Source: Polychytrium aggregatum (taxonomy: Eukaryota; Chytridiomycota; Chytridiomycetes; Polychytriales). From it: a stretch of DNA of 64,000 nt. Under the pieces are notes generated by a model, which worked only from the letters and a program-made list of their open reading frames with translations, searched no databases and was not told where the DNA came from. A program made the position numbers and the translations under genes. Where the stretch lies: assembly GCF_025602895.1 (NCBI RefSeq), contig NW_026516350.1, positions 32,773 through 96,772 on the forward strand, in the 5' to 3' direction. Below, piece by piece: positions 35,712-46,363 of the stretch. Numbering within the stretch: the stretch's first letter is position 1; every line of letters starts with the position of its first letter.

Positions 35712-36238
35712 GAGGCGTGGGTTGATCAGGTTGGGTTGATCAGGTTGGGTTGATCGGGCAGATGTGGGGCCACGCAACCGACGCGCAAGGCCCACCTTGT
35801 CATCGCCGCTTGCTCAGTTCGCTCTGTCGGATCGACACCACGCAGCGGATCTGCATTGCACTGCATTGCACTGCGGCCTTGAATCCGATTTCAATCGGAC
35901 GCACCGCCCTGCACCCTTCATCGGTGTCCTGTCCGGCTCAGCACCCAATCGGCACTGTGGGTCTTCACGCCAAGCATCGGTTCGCACGTTGGCTGTTGGT
36001 CGTCGCCAGGCCGCCACGTCGCATCCCAGACGACCCGATCATGGGTTGCTGCCCAGCCAAGTCCGCTCGGGAGGATGGGATGCGGACCTCGTCGGCTGCG
36101 GGGGGGGGAGTTTGGCGATCCTTGGAAGTATATGAGCCAGACTCTCCCCCGGCAAACGCTCTGGTCCATCGCCCTCGTCGCCTTCGTCGCAGCCTGATAT
36201 CATCTCCACCATATCCCTATTCGATTCTGATCCATCCC
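35712..36238. promoter_or_regulatory. Bidirectional promoter region, DJ-1 and carotenoid oxygenase
   Basis: The 527 nt between divergent starts contain three copies of GGTTGATCA(GGTTG) at 35721-35757 and two of TGCATTGCAC at about 35853-35875. No TATA box was found on either strand. Confidence 0.5.
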
Positions 36239-38530
36239 ATGTCCGGCTCAGATAACAAGTTTCTCCAGGGCGCTTATGCCCCCGTCGCCGACGAGATCGG
36301 TCCTGCCAGCATGAAGCCCATCGAGGGCACCCTGCCCGAGTGCATGGAGGGTGGAATGTACATCCGGTACGTGGTGCTCAGGTTGTCTGGCTCGCAGCCA
36401 CACGAGACTCAAGTACTCGCCTTCGGCTTGCAGCGTCCCAATGTGCCGCTGGTGACTGACTGGCCGACTCAATCCTCTGTTGCCAGGGTTGGCCCAAATC
36501 CTCCGCCAGAGCTTCTGAAGAAGGGCATGCTCTATCACTGTAAGTTCAGATCTTGCTTTCATGCCATCCGAGCGTGTGCTGCACAAGAGCTGAAGCGAGC
36601 TAACCCCAACTTGCGTTCGTCGCTGCCGGGCTCAATATGCAGGGTTTGGTATGTTGGATTCAGACAAGAGATTGCATTTCGACTGCTCTGTTCCGCCAGC
36701 TGCCCTGTTCTGCTGTGCTCAGCATTCTCGGTTCGTCGCTCGTCCAGATCCTCGATCTGCATCACCTTCCTCACTCCGCCTTCCTTGGATTGTGCAGACG
36801 GCGACGGAATGGTCCATGGCGTCCACTTCCCGAGAGAGAACGATGCATCGTACCTCAATCGATACGTTCAAACCAACATTTACACAGTCCAGAAGAAAGT
36901 GGGCTACCGCCCCTTCCCTGGCCTGGGCGGGTTCTCCAAGCCGGATCCTTTCTCGCTGACGTCAGCTCTCATCAAGTCGTATATCGGGCGGCAGTACTTG
37001 CCCACCCAGCAACTCGCCACGACGGCCAACACTGCTGTGAGTATGCTACCCGCAATTCCGCACGAGCGCCGCGATACCGGACAAGACATTTCCGGCTGCA
37101 GCTTGAATTACCAGCACGACGCTCACGCTCTCGCTTGCTTCCAGCTTGTCTTCCACGATGCTCGCGTTCTCTCGCTCATGGAGGCTGCTCCGCCTTACGA
37201 ACTCACCGTCCCGGAGCTCGAGACCCGAGGCGAGTACAATTACAACGGCAAGTTCACCGAGGATCTGTCGACGGCCCAGTTCAGCGCACATCCCAAGGTT
37301 TGCCCCGAGACCGGCGAGATGTTCACGTTTGGATATCGTCTGTCGGCGCTACCACCGATCCACTACTCGGTGATCAAGCCCGACGGCGAGCTTCTACTTC
37401 TCAAGAAGCCCATCGAGGGCTTGCGAGTGACTATGATGGTGAGACACCGTCAGTTCATCGAGAGACGGCGAGTCGGAGTCACAGTGTCGGCTGTACTTTG
37501 TGCAAGCAGGCGGTGCTGGGTAGTTCGCACTGACCGCAAGCATCTGTCCTGAGATGTCTGTTGGACGACTACTCGTCGCGGCGGTCGTTATGGGTGCTGG
37601 TGCATACAGGAGCACTGACTTGTCTTTCCACGACCGCTTTCCCAGCACGACTTTGCCATCACCCGCCACTACGCCATCTTCATGGATCTTCCCTACATTG
37701 GCGATGTCACTCGGCCGATGACCTTCAAGGGTGCCGTCCTTGAGTACGACCCAACGCTGCCCTCTCGATTCGCCATCCTGGACCGCTATGGCGACGGCGA
37801 GATTCGCTGGTTTGAGGATCCCGATGCCTGCTATGTGTACCACACCGCCAACGCCTACGAAGATGGCGACGAGGTGGTGCTGCAGGGATGCCGCTACCCC
37901 GACGGCCCTGTCCTCGAGAACAATGCCAAGATCGAGTATGAGAACCGGCGCCGACGCCGGGCCATTGTCGTCGAGTGGCGATTCAATCTCGCCACCGGCG
38001 CTGTCCAGCGACGGAATCTGATGGACCAGGATTGCGACTATGCTGTGGACTTTCCGGTCGTCAATCCCGAGTATTTTACTCGCAAGTGCAGGTACATTTA
38101 TAGCACCGGACTCGCCTCGGAAACCCAGCCCGGTGGCGTTCACAAGATTGACTGCGATACATCCAGCGTCGAAGCATCGTACTGGTTTGGCGAGGGAGAG
38201 CAGGGCGGCGAGATGTCGTTCGTGCCGCAGGGAAGCGGCATGGCCCCGGACAGCGGATACCTCGTCGGATACGTCTGCAACAAGGAGGTGCTGGTGAGCT
38301 ACCTCGACATTGTCGATGCCCGGTCGATGAAGCGGGTGTGCCGATACTTGCTCCCGGGCCGAGTGCCATATGGATTCCATGGTCTCTGGCTGAACGAACA
38401 CCAGATCGAGCAGCACCGCCAGGCCCGGGAGAGCCGCGGCGCACTTGGAGAGAGAAACGGGGCAGCCGAACCACAGGGCTTGACGACATACCAGTCGGCC
38501 TTGGCCTGGCTTGCGCGGTTCTGGTACTAG
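36239..38530 (+). CDS. Carotenoid cleavage oxygenase (RPE65/CCD family)
   Basis: Non-haem iron oxygenase that splits a carotenoid (or related stilbene/olefin) double bond. Exons 36239-36366, 36487-36539, microexon 36643-36648, 36798-37036, 37145-37438 and 37646-38530 give 534 aa. All four iron-binding histidines are present: H191 (FSAHPK), H241 (HDFAIT), H306 (VYHTANAYE) and H485 (GFHGLWL). These nearly coincide with cyanobacterial ACO (183, 238, 304, 484). The N-terminal GPNPPP and WFDGDGMVHGV blocks are also diagnostic. The second block is complete only if the 6-nt exon is included. No signal peptide was seen, so it is probably cytosolic or membrane-surface associated. The substrate cannot be read from sequence; making retinal for an opsin is one possibility. 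Confidence 0.92.
36643..36648 (+). other. 6-nt microexon of the carotenoid oxygenase
   Basis: GGTTTG is flanked by an acceptor (ATATGCAG) and a donor (GTATGT). Spliced between exons ending CAC T and starting AC GGC GAC GGA, it yields His-Trp-Phe-Asp-Gly-Asp-Gly, the family's conserved WFDGDGM motif. Skipping it would give HYGDG, still in frame but lacking Trp-Phe-Asp. Confidence 0.82.
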
Positions 38531-39328
38531 CCGATGGCGTGGCCTGCAAAGATGCGAATACAATGTTGTGGATGTGTACAGTCTATCCAGAAAGAAACGG
38601 GACAGTTCCTTCCTGGCTTCAGAGGTCTGAAAGCCGCTGACTGACTGTAGGCCCCAGTGAGCAAGCTGTGAGATTGTTTCCCGTCCTGGTTGGCAATTTC
38701 TCTGTGTAGTGCATCCACTCCACTCTCTGGACAGTTCCATGGTTTCTCGATATCAAGATGCTCGACCTTCTCGAGTCGCTTGGCTTCCCGACAATGTGAG
38801 CATGGGTGTGAGAGCATGAATCGAGCCGACCAGCCTGGATCCAGCCGAGCCGACCAGCTTGGATCCAGCCGAGCCAACCAGCCTGGATCCAGCCAGCCCA
38901 GCGAGCCAATCGCCGTGCTCCATGTCGTTTGCGAGGATGCTTACGTAACACTGGCCTTCTCGCCGTCGCTCTCGGCGGCGCTCTCGCTCCTCGGCAGCGC
39001 CCTCGCTTGTCGATCGTCGTTTTGGATCGGCTTTGGGGGTATCTTCGTCGGGTTTGTCGATGGGATTATCTATCGCCGCCATCTGCCGATCTGCTCTGGC
39101 TGCTGCCGCCGCCCGACTCCCGTAGATCCCCGCTGCTCGCTCGCTGCCTGCTCGCTGTCTCGTGCCGTCCGGCTTGCTGCAAGACTCCCCTTGGCTTGAT
39201 CTCCTGCGGAATCCGCGCCGCCCTGTGCCAATCGCTGCATCCAGCCTCTCATCGCCGGAACTGCTGCTGCTGACTTCCAAGCTCGACCACCCCCGGCTCC
39301 AAGCGTCCCGCACCCGTCCATCGCCACC
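38531..39328. other. Intergenic, carotenoid oxygenase to SEC63
   Basis: No coding exon. Between about 38827 and 38905 a CAGCCTGGATCCAGCCGAGC-type unit (about 20 nt, spaced by GACCAG or CAACCAG) occurs three to four times. Confidence 0.6.
38827..38905. repeat. Imperfect ~25-nt repeat upstream of SEC63
   Basis: Three to four copies of GACCAGCxTGGATCCAGCCG with the linker AGCC. Each copy carries a BamHI-like GGATCC core. Confidence 0.8.
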
Positions 39329-42300
39329 ATGGGCTCCTACGACTATGACTCCACCGGCGCCACCTTCAACTACTTTCTGCTCTCGTTCCTGGCCCTCATC
39401 CTGATCCCCTGGACGGCCTCGTTCTTGTTTGGTCCGCGCACCCCCGCCAACCATCTGGGCTCCTGCTCGTGCATCCCGTGCCAGAAGAAGCGGGCTCTCG
39501 TTCGCAAGCAAGAGAAGAAATCGCACCCGGTCCTGTCGGCCAACACCATCCTCTTTGTCCTGGCCTGGCTCCTCTTTGGCTATGTCGCCTACACCCTCTT
39601 CACCACCCAGTACGCCGACCAGAAGCGATGGGATCCCTATGAGATCCTCGGCGTCTCCACCGATTCCACCAGCTCGGCAATCAAGAAGGCCTACCGCGAC
39701 CTCGGCCGTGTCTATCACCCCGACAAGGCCCCCATCGGCAAGGAGGACGAGTATGAGAAGCTCTGGATTGACATGACCAAGGCCCACAAAGTGTACGTTT
39801 GATCAGGCACTGTCTCGGCCTGCACTCGGTCGAGGTGGCATTCGCACGATTGGCGCAAATCACGAGTCTGCGATCGATGCATATTCAATCAGGCAGCTTG
39901 GCATGGGGGGAGGGGAAAGGCGACATCGCGAGCTGCAAAGCGAGGACGATGCGGTGCACCCGATCCCTGGGCTGCATCCTCTCATCGACTGAGCACAGCC
40001 GACTGGCGGCTGGCGATGCGACGAGCCAAGCATGGATGGATGACACTGCCTTGATGTCATTCGCTTGCTTGCAGCATGCACACACATGCCGAGCCAAAAA
40101 CTCACATGGATCCGACACTGATACTTTGTTGCTTGGACCCGATGCAGACTCACCGATAAGGAGGCCAGAGAAATTTTCGACGAATGGGGCCATCCCGACG
40201 GCAAGCAGGGTATGTGACTGTGTGGTGCTCTATCGCCGGCTCACAAAGCATATCATTCTCGGCGAGCCTTCTTGCTAACAGACTCTTATCTGCCTGCGCC
40301 GCGCTCCTCAGCGTTCTCTGCTGGTATCGCCCTGCCTCAGTGGCTCGTCAAGGAGGGCAACACCTCCTGGGTAAGTGTATCTCGGGTCAGCTCTATGGTG
40401 GCATGCGTCCCCGGATGCATGTTTCTGATCCGTTGTGTCTGTCACAGGTCCTCGGTGCCTATGCCCTCGTCTTCATGGGTGCTCTCCCGTACTTTGTGGT
40501 ATGTATTGGGCATCAGCGGCTGCTCGCTGCGACCATGTCTTGTAGCCTGCTGGGACGAAGGACTCGTTTGGCACTTGTTGCCCAGTTGGATGCTTGCGGG
40601 ATGGCGTCTCGGGGGTGCGAAGTGGGATCCGGCTCGCCTTTGCAGCTCAGCCATCGTTCTCACTCGTGGGTTGGTTTGTTATCAGTACCAATGGTGGAAC
40701 GGCGCCAAGCACATGACCAAGGACAAGATTCTCAACGATACCATGGCCCGATACTTCCGCGAGCTCAAGGAGGTCCTTCCGGCCAAGTGTATGTGCCCAG
40801 AGAGGCGTGCGGGCGGTCTGCAAGTGCTGGGTGCCCTCGTGGGTGGATCGAGGAAGCTGCGGCTATTGGTTTTGATTGAATATTGTGTTTGTTCTTGCGC
40901 TCGGTTGCTCACTGCAACATGTTCGTTGCTCCGCGCAGCCGTTATCGAGCTGCTCTGCATTGCCGAAGAGTTCAGCAGTCTGTCCCTGGATGCCACACCG
41001 GCGTACACCCAGGTAAATATCTATCCGCCACAGCGCACTCGCCATGTGCTGGTTGCTTGTACCGCTGCTGGACCTCCTTACTGACCCTTCCTCGCTTGTT
41101 CTCGTTGTCTCCTTGCAGCTTGAGGAGAAGGTTCGCCAGACCATGGCTGCCCACGGCGATCCCTTCGCAAGAGTCAAGCGCGTAAGTCGGCACTGCTGCG
41201 AATATGACGATGACCATGTGCAACACCGTCGCTTGCTGTTGCCATTGAGTCTTTGCCGTGGCTCACACTGCGTGGGGGTTCTTCCGTCGCCCAGTACAAC
41301 AACATTGCCCCCTGGTGCCAACGTGCCAGCGTCCTCCTGATCGCCTATCTCTACCACATCGAGATCACCGATGCCGCCCTGCTCAAACGTAAGTCGTGAT
41401 GTCAAACTCGCCGCTGGCCTGGGTCGCCTGCCACTTGAGCGATCGGCAAGCACAATGCTGACCGCGCTCCTCTTGCATCCAGAGCAAACCGAGGTTGTCG
41501 AGCAGGTCCCGCATCTCTTGACGGGGCTGCTTCAGCTCTCTGTTGCCCGCAACTGGCTTGCTTCCTCTCTGGCCATCATCGAGCTCGGCCAGGGCGTCAT
41601 CCAGGCGCAGATGCCTGCCGAGCCCAACGCCGCCCTGCTGCAGCTGCCGCACCTGGACTCTGAGCAGCTCAAGCACTTCACCACCAAGAAGCGCGACATT
41701 CGTTTCATCCGCCAGCTGCTCTGTCTCGAGGAGTCCGAGCGCCGGTATGTGCCGCCGATTGTGCCGCCGATTGTGCTGCCGATTATGCACCTGTTTCTCC
41801 GATGCTACTGTCCATCGAGTGAGCACGCTCTCTCCTCATACTAACAAGCCTCTGTCGGTTCACATTGCCATCTCAGTGATCTCCTCCGTTCCCTCTCCGA
41901 TGACCAATACAAGGAGCTCATGACCGTCTCCCTCCAGTATCCCCAGCTGCAGATCACCAAGGCCGGATTCAAGGTCGTTGGCGAGGACCGTGTTACCCCT
42001 GGATCGCTTGTGACCCTGTTTGTCGAGCTCAACCTACTTGACCTCGAAGGACTGCAGCTCGAGAAGAAGACTGGCCCGATCATCAGCACCGACGTCAGCG
42101 AAGAGGACGAGGCCGAGGTCAAGAAGGAGTGGTGGGCCAGCCAGACGTCCCAGGTCGAGAGTGTACACGCCCCTTATTTCCCCGCGGTAAGTCTTCTGCC
42201 TCACTCGCATGCGAGGCAATGGCATATCGTTGTCGGGTGCAGCACGCTTGCTCGGCCGTGGATGTATTGCACCGGATCGCCATAAAAAGCATAGATGCAT

Positions 42301-43005
42301 CAATCCCTCTCTGACCATGATGTTTGTGGGTGTCGATTGGCTTGCCTGCTTCTCAATACCACAGGACAAGAAGCCCGTCTGGTGGGTTATCATGGGAGAT
42401 GCCAAGCACAACCGCCTTATCTGCATGGCCAAGGTTACCGACCTGTCCCTCACCAACCCCGGCAAGGTAATACCGACCGAGTGGCCTTCCTTGCGAGCAT
42501 GGGGTCCCGAGCGATTGTGATCGAAAAGCTGCGGCAGCGACTGTCTCGGCATTCGCGCCATACGCCTTTTGTCGTAATATCTACTCTGCGATTGTGCAGC
42601 CGCGTTTCGCCCTGTTGATCGAGGTTAACCTCAAACTCCTCCCTCTCTGTTCTCTCACAGGCTCGCCTGCAGTTCCAGGCTCCTCCTCGGGCCGGCTCTA
42701 TGACATTCACCATCCAAGTCAAGTCGGACTCGTACATTGGATGCGATGGCACCATCGAGATCACCCTGCATGTCTCCGAGGACGCCGAGGAGGAAGAGAT
42801 CGAGGACGACATCTCGGAGCCCGACGAGGACTCGATCGCCGGTCAGATGCAGCAGCTCAAGAAGGGCCCGAGCGCCGGCTCCAACAACGCCCCCAAAGAG
42901 CCCAAGGGCGAGTTTGACGACTCCTCGGACGAGGAGGATGACGAGCCGCCCGCGACCATCAACCACGGCCACGGACACCAGCACGGTCCTGGCTGCTCAC
43001 ACTAG
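39329..43005 (+). CDS. SEC63: ER translocon component SEC63
   Basis: Membrane J-protein that recruits the Hsp70 BiP/Kar2 to the Sec61 channel for post-translational import. Twelve exons: 39329-39792, 40148-40209, 40312-40370, 40448-40498, 40686-40788, 40939-41012, 41119-41181, 41295-41388, 41483-41744, 41877-42186, 42365-42466 and 42661-43005. They total 662 aa (yeast Sec63 is 663). Membrane spans lie at about 15-35 (FLLSFLALILIPWTASFLF), 75-95 (ILFVLAWLLFGYVAYTLF) and around 200 (LGAYALVFMGALPYFV). The luminal J domain lies between spans 2 and 3 with the motif YHPDK. Sec63/Brl domains follow, then an acidic tail (EDAEEEEIEDD). The last 15 residues are His-rich (INHGHGHQHGPG), which is unusual. 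Start context is CACCATGGG. Confidence 0.96.
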
Positions 43006-43599
43006 ACCAAGGGGCTCCTAGCGAGCTTTTGGATCTGGCGCGAAGCGTCGGGCAGGCTGATGGCAAAGATCGCAAAAGTGCCCAGAGCACTCGTTGCTCC
43101 CTCCCGTGTCCCATCTCCTCCCCTTCCTTACTTTCTCATCTCTCCCTCTCTCCCTCCCTCCGTTTGTACTCTTCCTCATCTCCCACTCACACCCGCTGTA
43201 ATGATGACCACTCTGGTGACCGGCAGACTAGAGCAGACACCCTTTGGGAAATGTAATTGACCCCCCCAATCGCAACAGTCTACCGAGTCCCGCACTGCCA
43301 TTCGAAGCGGAAGAGTGATGGCAAGATGGACGGCGATGGCGGAGAGATGGACGGCGATGGCGAGAGATGGACGGCGATACATCCGACAAACATACTTCCA
43401 CAAAGGAGATAACTGAGCGGATCCAATCAGATCTGCTTCTACGGAAACGATTTGTATTGTTCGCACGGTATCGATTCGGAGAAACAGAATGGGGACGAGG
43501 TAGGAAGGGGCAGGACATCCGAGCGCATGGAGCAACTGGAAGGGAGGAGGGTTGGCTTCGCGAGGGTATTCGTGTTGGGGGCTTGTTTTCCTTGGAAGT
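43006..43599. other. Convergent intergenic region, SEC63 and stress protein
   Basis: No coding exon. A C/T-rich stretch (43090-43180, TCCCTCC-type) and a GATGGACGGCGATGGCG unit repeated three times at about 43325-43378 are the only structure seen. Confidence 0.6.
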
Positions 43600-44242
43600 T
43601 TAGATCTCGAGATGGGTTGGGCGGACGACAACGACCGGGATGCGGGAGTGGTCCAAGACCCACTGGCCAAAGCCAGAGTTCTTGTTAAGGCCGTGGCCGA
43701 TGACCAGGGTGTGTCCCTTGAGGTTGACGGCCTGCGCGCAGTGTGCGGGTGAAGTGAGAGTGATGGGAGTGAAGGGAGTGAAGGGAGTAGAAGTCAGTTG
43801 GGGTCGGGTTGGACATCAGGAAAGTGCCGACGATATGTCAGGACTTGGTCTCAAACCACCCCGCTGCCCAATGCCGAGTCCCTCCCGCACCAGCGTAGCA
43901 AACGCACAGTCACACCATACTTACGACGTTGCAGAGGGCCTCCTTGGGATCTCTGTCGGCATGGATGACGCGGAAGTAAGCCTCGACGTGCTTCTCGGTG
44001 TGGGTCTTCTCCATCTCGAGGACGATGTTGCGGGCACGCTCGGTGGCCAGGGCCTCGTCCTGGATCATCTCGGGGGTGTACTTGGAGGGCGAGACCGGGT
44101 CGATGTCGGCCTCGGCCGTCCAGCCCGGCAGCACCGTCACGACAGTGACCAAATCGCTGTCGTTGAAGAGGTTCTTGTAGGCCCACGAGAGGGCGTACGA
44201 CGAATCGTCCGTGAGGTCGAGGCCAACGATGTAGTGGGTCAT
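43600..44242 (-). CDS. Universal stress protein (UspA domain)
   Basis: Two minus-strand exons, 44242-43925 and 43731-43600, give 149 aa, a single complete UspA domain of usual length. The first strand reads HYIVGLDLTDDSSYALSWAY, where the Asp after the first strand and the Ser/Ala-rich helix are typical. The helix region ALATERARNIVLEMEKTH follows, and the last strand is RIPVVVVRPT. The nucleotide-loop region near the end (VIGHGLNKNSGFGQWVLDHS) resembles the ATP-binding G-x2-G-x9-G-S/T pattern but is not a perfect match, so ATP binding is uncertain. Proteins of this family are small cytosolic stress factors whose exact role in fungi is poorly defined. Confidence 0.86.
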
Positions 44243-45190
44243 GGCAACAATCGGGCTGGCAACACGGGATCAAATAGACCGGGAATGCAGGTGCACACGC
44301 AAGAGGTTGTTAATACGAGGAGCAACGGCAAGAAAAAGGCAAAAGCGAGGTGTGGGAAATCGAGGGAGTGACACTCCAGGCGACAGAACGACAGCCGACC
44401 TTTGGAAGGGCGCGGAACGGTGCAAGACAAACCCGAGGTGACTGAGGCGAGCAGAAGAGGCGGCGGCCAGGGAGCGAACGCAGAGGCAGGTCTGGCCATA
44501 AAATTGCAGACAGTCTCCGAGAGGATTGTTATTGGGTTTGAGGGTTGGGGGAGAACGCAGTGATTGGAAGTGTGGATCGTCGATAGGAAGGGGCGCCAAA
44601 GAACAAGAGAAAAGCAGCAAAACAATCGCTCGTGCTCGGGCGGTGTGATTGGAGAGCGGGAGCGGATTGGATGCAGAGGCCGGGGGAGTGGGGGATGCGC
44701 AACAGACAGAGGAGTTGGAGATCATGCAACAGACGGAGGGAGCTGGGTCCAATGGATATCACTTGCTGTTCGGGACTTGCCATCATGATCAAATCAAGCC
44801 GAGTTGTACACCACCACCCCGCTCAGGAATCCAACGACTGGCTGGGCTGCTGCCACTGGACGACAGCCATGGGTGCTGCCACTGTGTTGCGCGGTGTGTT
44901 GCATTTGGGCCAGGAACACTGCATCTATTGAGATGGGATCGATCGACGCAGGGTACAGGGCTCGCTCAGTGAACGTGGTGGGGTCTAAAGAAACATGGTT
45001 TGTGGAAGGGCGTGGATTTTGTTGTTGTGATTTGGTGGAAGAAAAAAGAAAGCGGAACAAGAACGACACACAGCTCACAGAAGTTGTTGACAAGACAGAC
45101 AGGTAGGCAGTGGCGATCAAGAAAAGATCAAGGCATGAAAGGAGAACAGGGAGTGGGTGGTGCAGCCAGAAGTCCGGGCAAGCTCGGGTC
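44243..45190. other. Intergenic upstream of the stress protein
   Basis: About 950 nt between two minus-strand genes. No coding exon chain recognised. It should contain the promoter of the stress protein and the 3' UTR of four-span protein 1. Confidence 0.5.
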
Positions 45191-46282
45191 TTAGACCATC
45201 GAGGTGCCGGTGACCTGGCTCTTGTACCAAGCGTGCACGTGGAGGGCGTAGAAGGCGGTGAGGGCAGCGCCGAGGAGGCCCTGGACAATGTAGAAGGCGT
45301 TCAGGGTGAGGATGGCAACAATGATTTGGACAACTGTGGACGGTGGAGGTCAAAGCCGTTGGTTAGTGTCAGTGATAGCGTGCGTGTCGGCGACGATGTT
45401 TGCATGGGCGAAGGACCTGGATATGGCGATACGTACTGACGGAGATGAAGTACCAGATCGACAGGAGCTTGACAGCGGGGAGGTTGTTCTGGGTGGAGAC
45501 AGATTACAGGGTGAGCACAAGCAACGCACGGTCCGCGACTCGGCAGAGACGGACAGGCAGTCGCAACGAGCGCAAGACATTCGGTGCAAGCAAGGGGGTC
45601 AACGCAGCCTGCAGACAAGGTTTGTAGAGATCTACGTACGGTGAACTATTGGGGAGATGAGACGAACAAGACAGAGGCAGGCGTTAGCGAGAGCTCACGG
45701 ACGCATATCGTCTGTTCGCGCAGCAGACCCCCGGTGCCGAGGACACAGTTCTGCACGAGGACAGGCCATGTGTACTTACGAGGCCGTATTCGCCATAGCC
45801 GAGGGCAAGGACGGTGATGATGCTCAGGATGGCAGAGATGATGCTAGCAACGCCGAGGCTGAGGATGCACAGGTGAGGGATTGGGTCAGTTGGCTGGTGC
45901 AGTTCGGCGAGAAGGCGTAGATGGACGGTGGTGCCTCGGTCCGGCAAATAAAGCCAGCAAGAAGCGGGCTGGGCTGAAGAAGACCGTGGCGACGGGAGCC
46001 GATAGATCTCGCCTTCTCCAAGACCAGGGAACACGCAGGCGACAACGTACTAGGCAACAAAGACGAAGATGAGCTGCCAGATGGCGGTGATGAGCAGCAC
46101 GGTGTTGAGGATGATGATACCGTGGCGGGAGGCTGGGGGTTGCATGGACAGGGAGAGGTTTGGTTGTTAGCTGGTTGTGCCTGGAGGGCAACGGGGAGAT
46201 CTGGACAGCGGTGCTTTGCAGCCGCAGTCGCAGCGACGCTTGCGAACCAGGGACAGTATGCGAGCGGACAGCAGACGACGGC

Positions 46283-46317
<35 letters not shown>

Positions 46318-46363
46318 GACACCTACTGTAGTTGGGGAACTTGTGCTCGTAGTCGGCGATCAT
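45191..46363 (-). CDS. Small four-span membrane protein 1 (tandem paralogue)
   Basis: Family not recognised. Minus-strand exons 46363-46327, 46132-46051, 45858-45780, microexon 45645-45640, 45488-45437 and 45333-45191 total 399 nt, 132 aa. The N-terminus MIADYEHKFPNY is followed by four hydrophobic helices: GIIILNTVLLITAIWQLIFV; VASIISAILSIITVLALGYG; LLSIWYFISVIVQIIVAIL with TLNAFYIV; and a last helix LLGAALTAFYALHVHA ending YKSQVTG. No signal peptide or known motif was seen. The next gene upstream (47737-48865) is a clear paralogue with the same exon pattern, exon for exon, including the 6-nt exon. A Golgi, vesicle or plasma-membrane tetraspan role is possible but only a guess. Confidence 0.78.
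45640..45645 (-). other. 6-nt microexon of four-span protein 1
   Basis: TTCACC (Phe-Thr) lies between the acceptor CCAATAG and the donor GTACGT on the minus strand. It sits between exons ending EYGL and beginning NNLPAVK, and is matched by a 6-nt exon at the same place in the paralogue. Confidence 0.75.
46283..46318. repeat. (CCAG)n microsatellite in intron 1 of four-span protein 1
   Basis: About nine copies of CCAG, reading CTGG on the coding strand, just downstream of the first donor. Confidence 0.9.

Noticed and set aside
37394-38740. A 448-codon minus-strand frame
   Set aside because: It lies opposite the last exon of the carotenoid oxygenase and has no recognisable motif. Long antisense frames are common in GC-rich coding exons.
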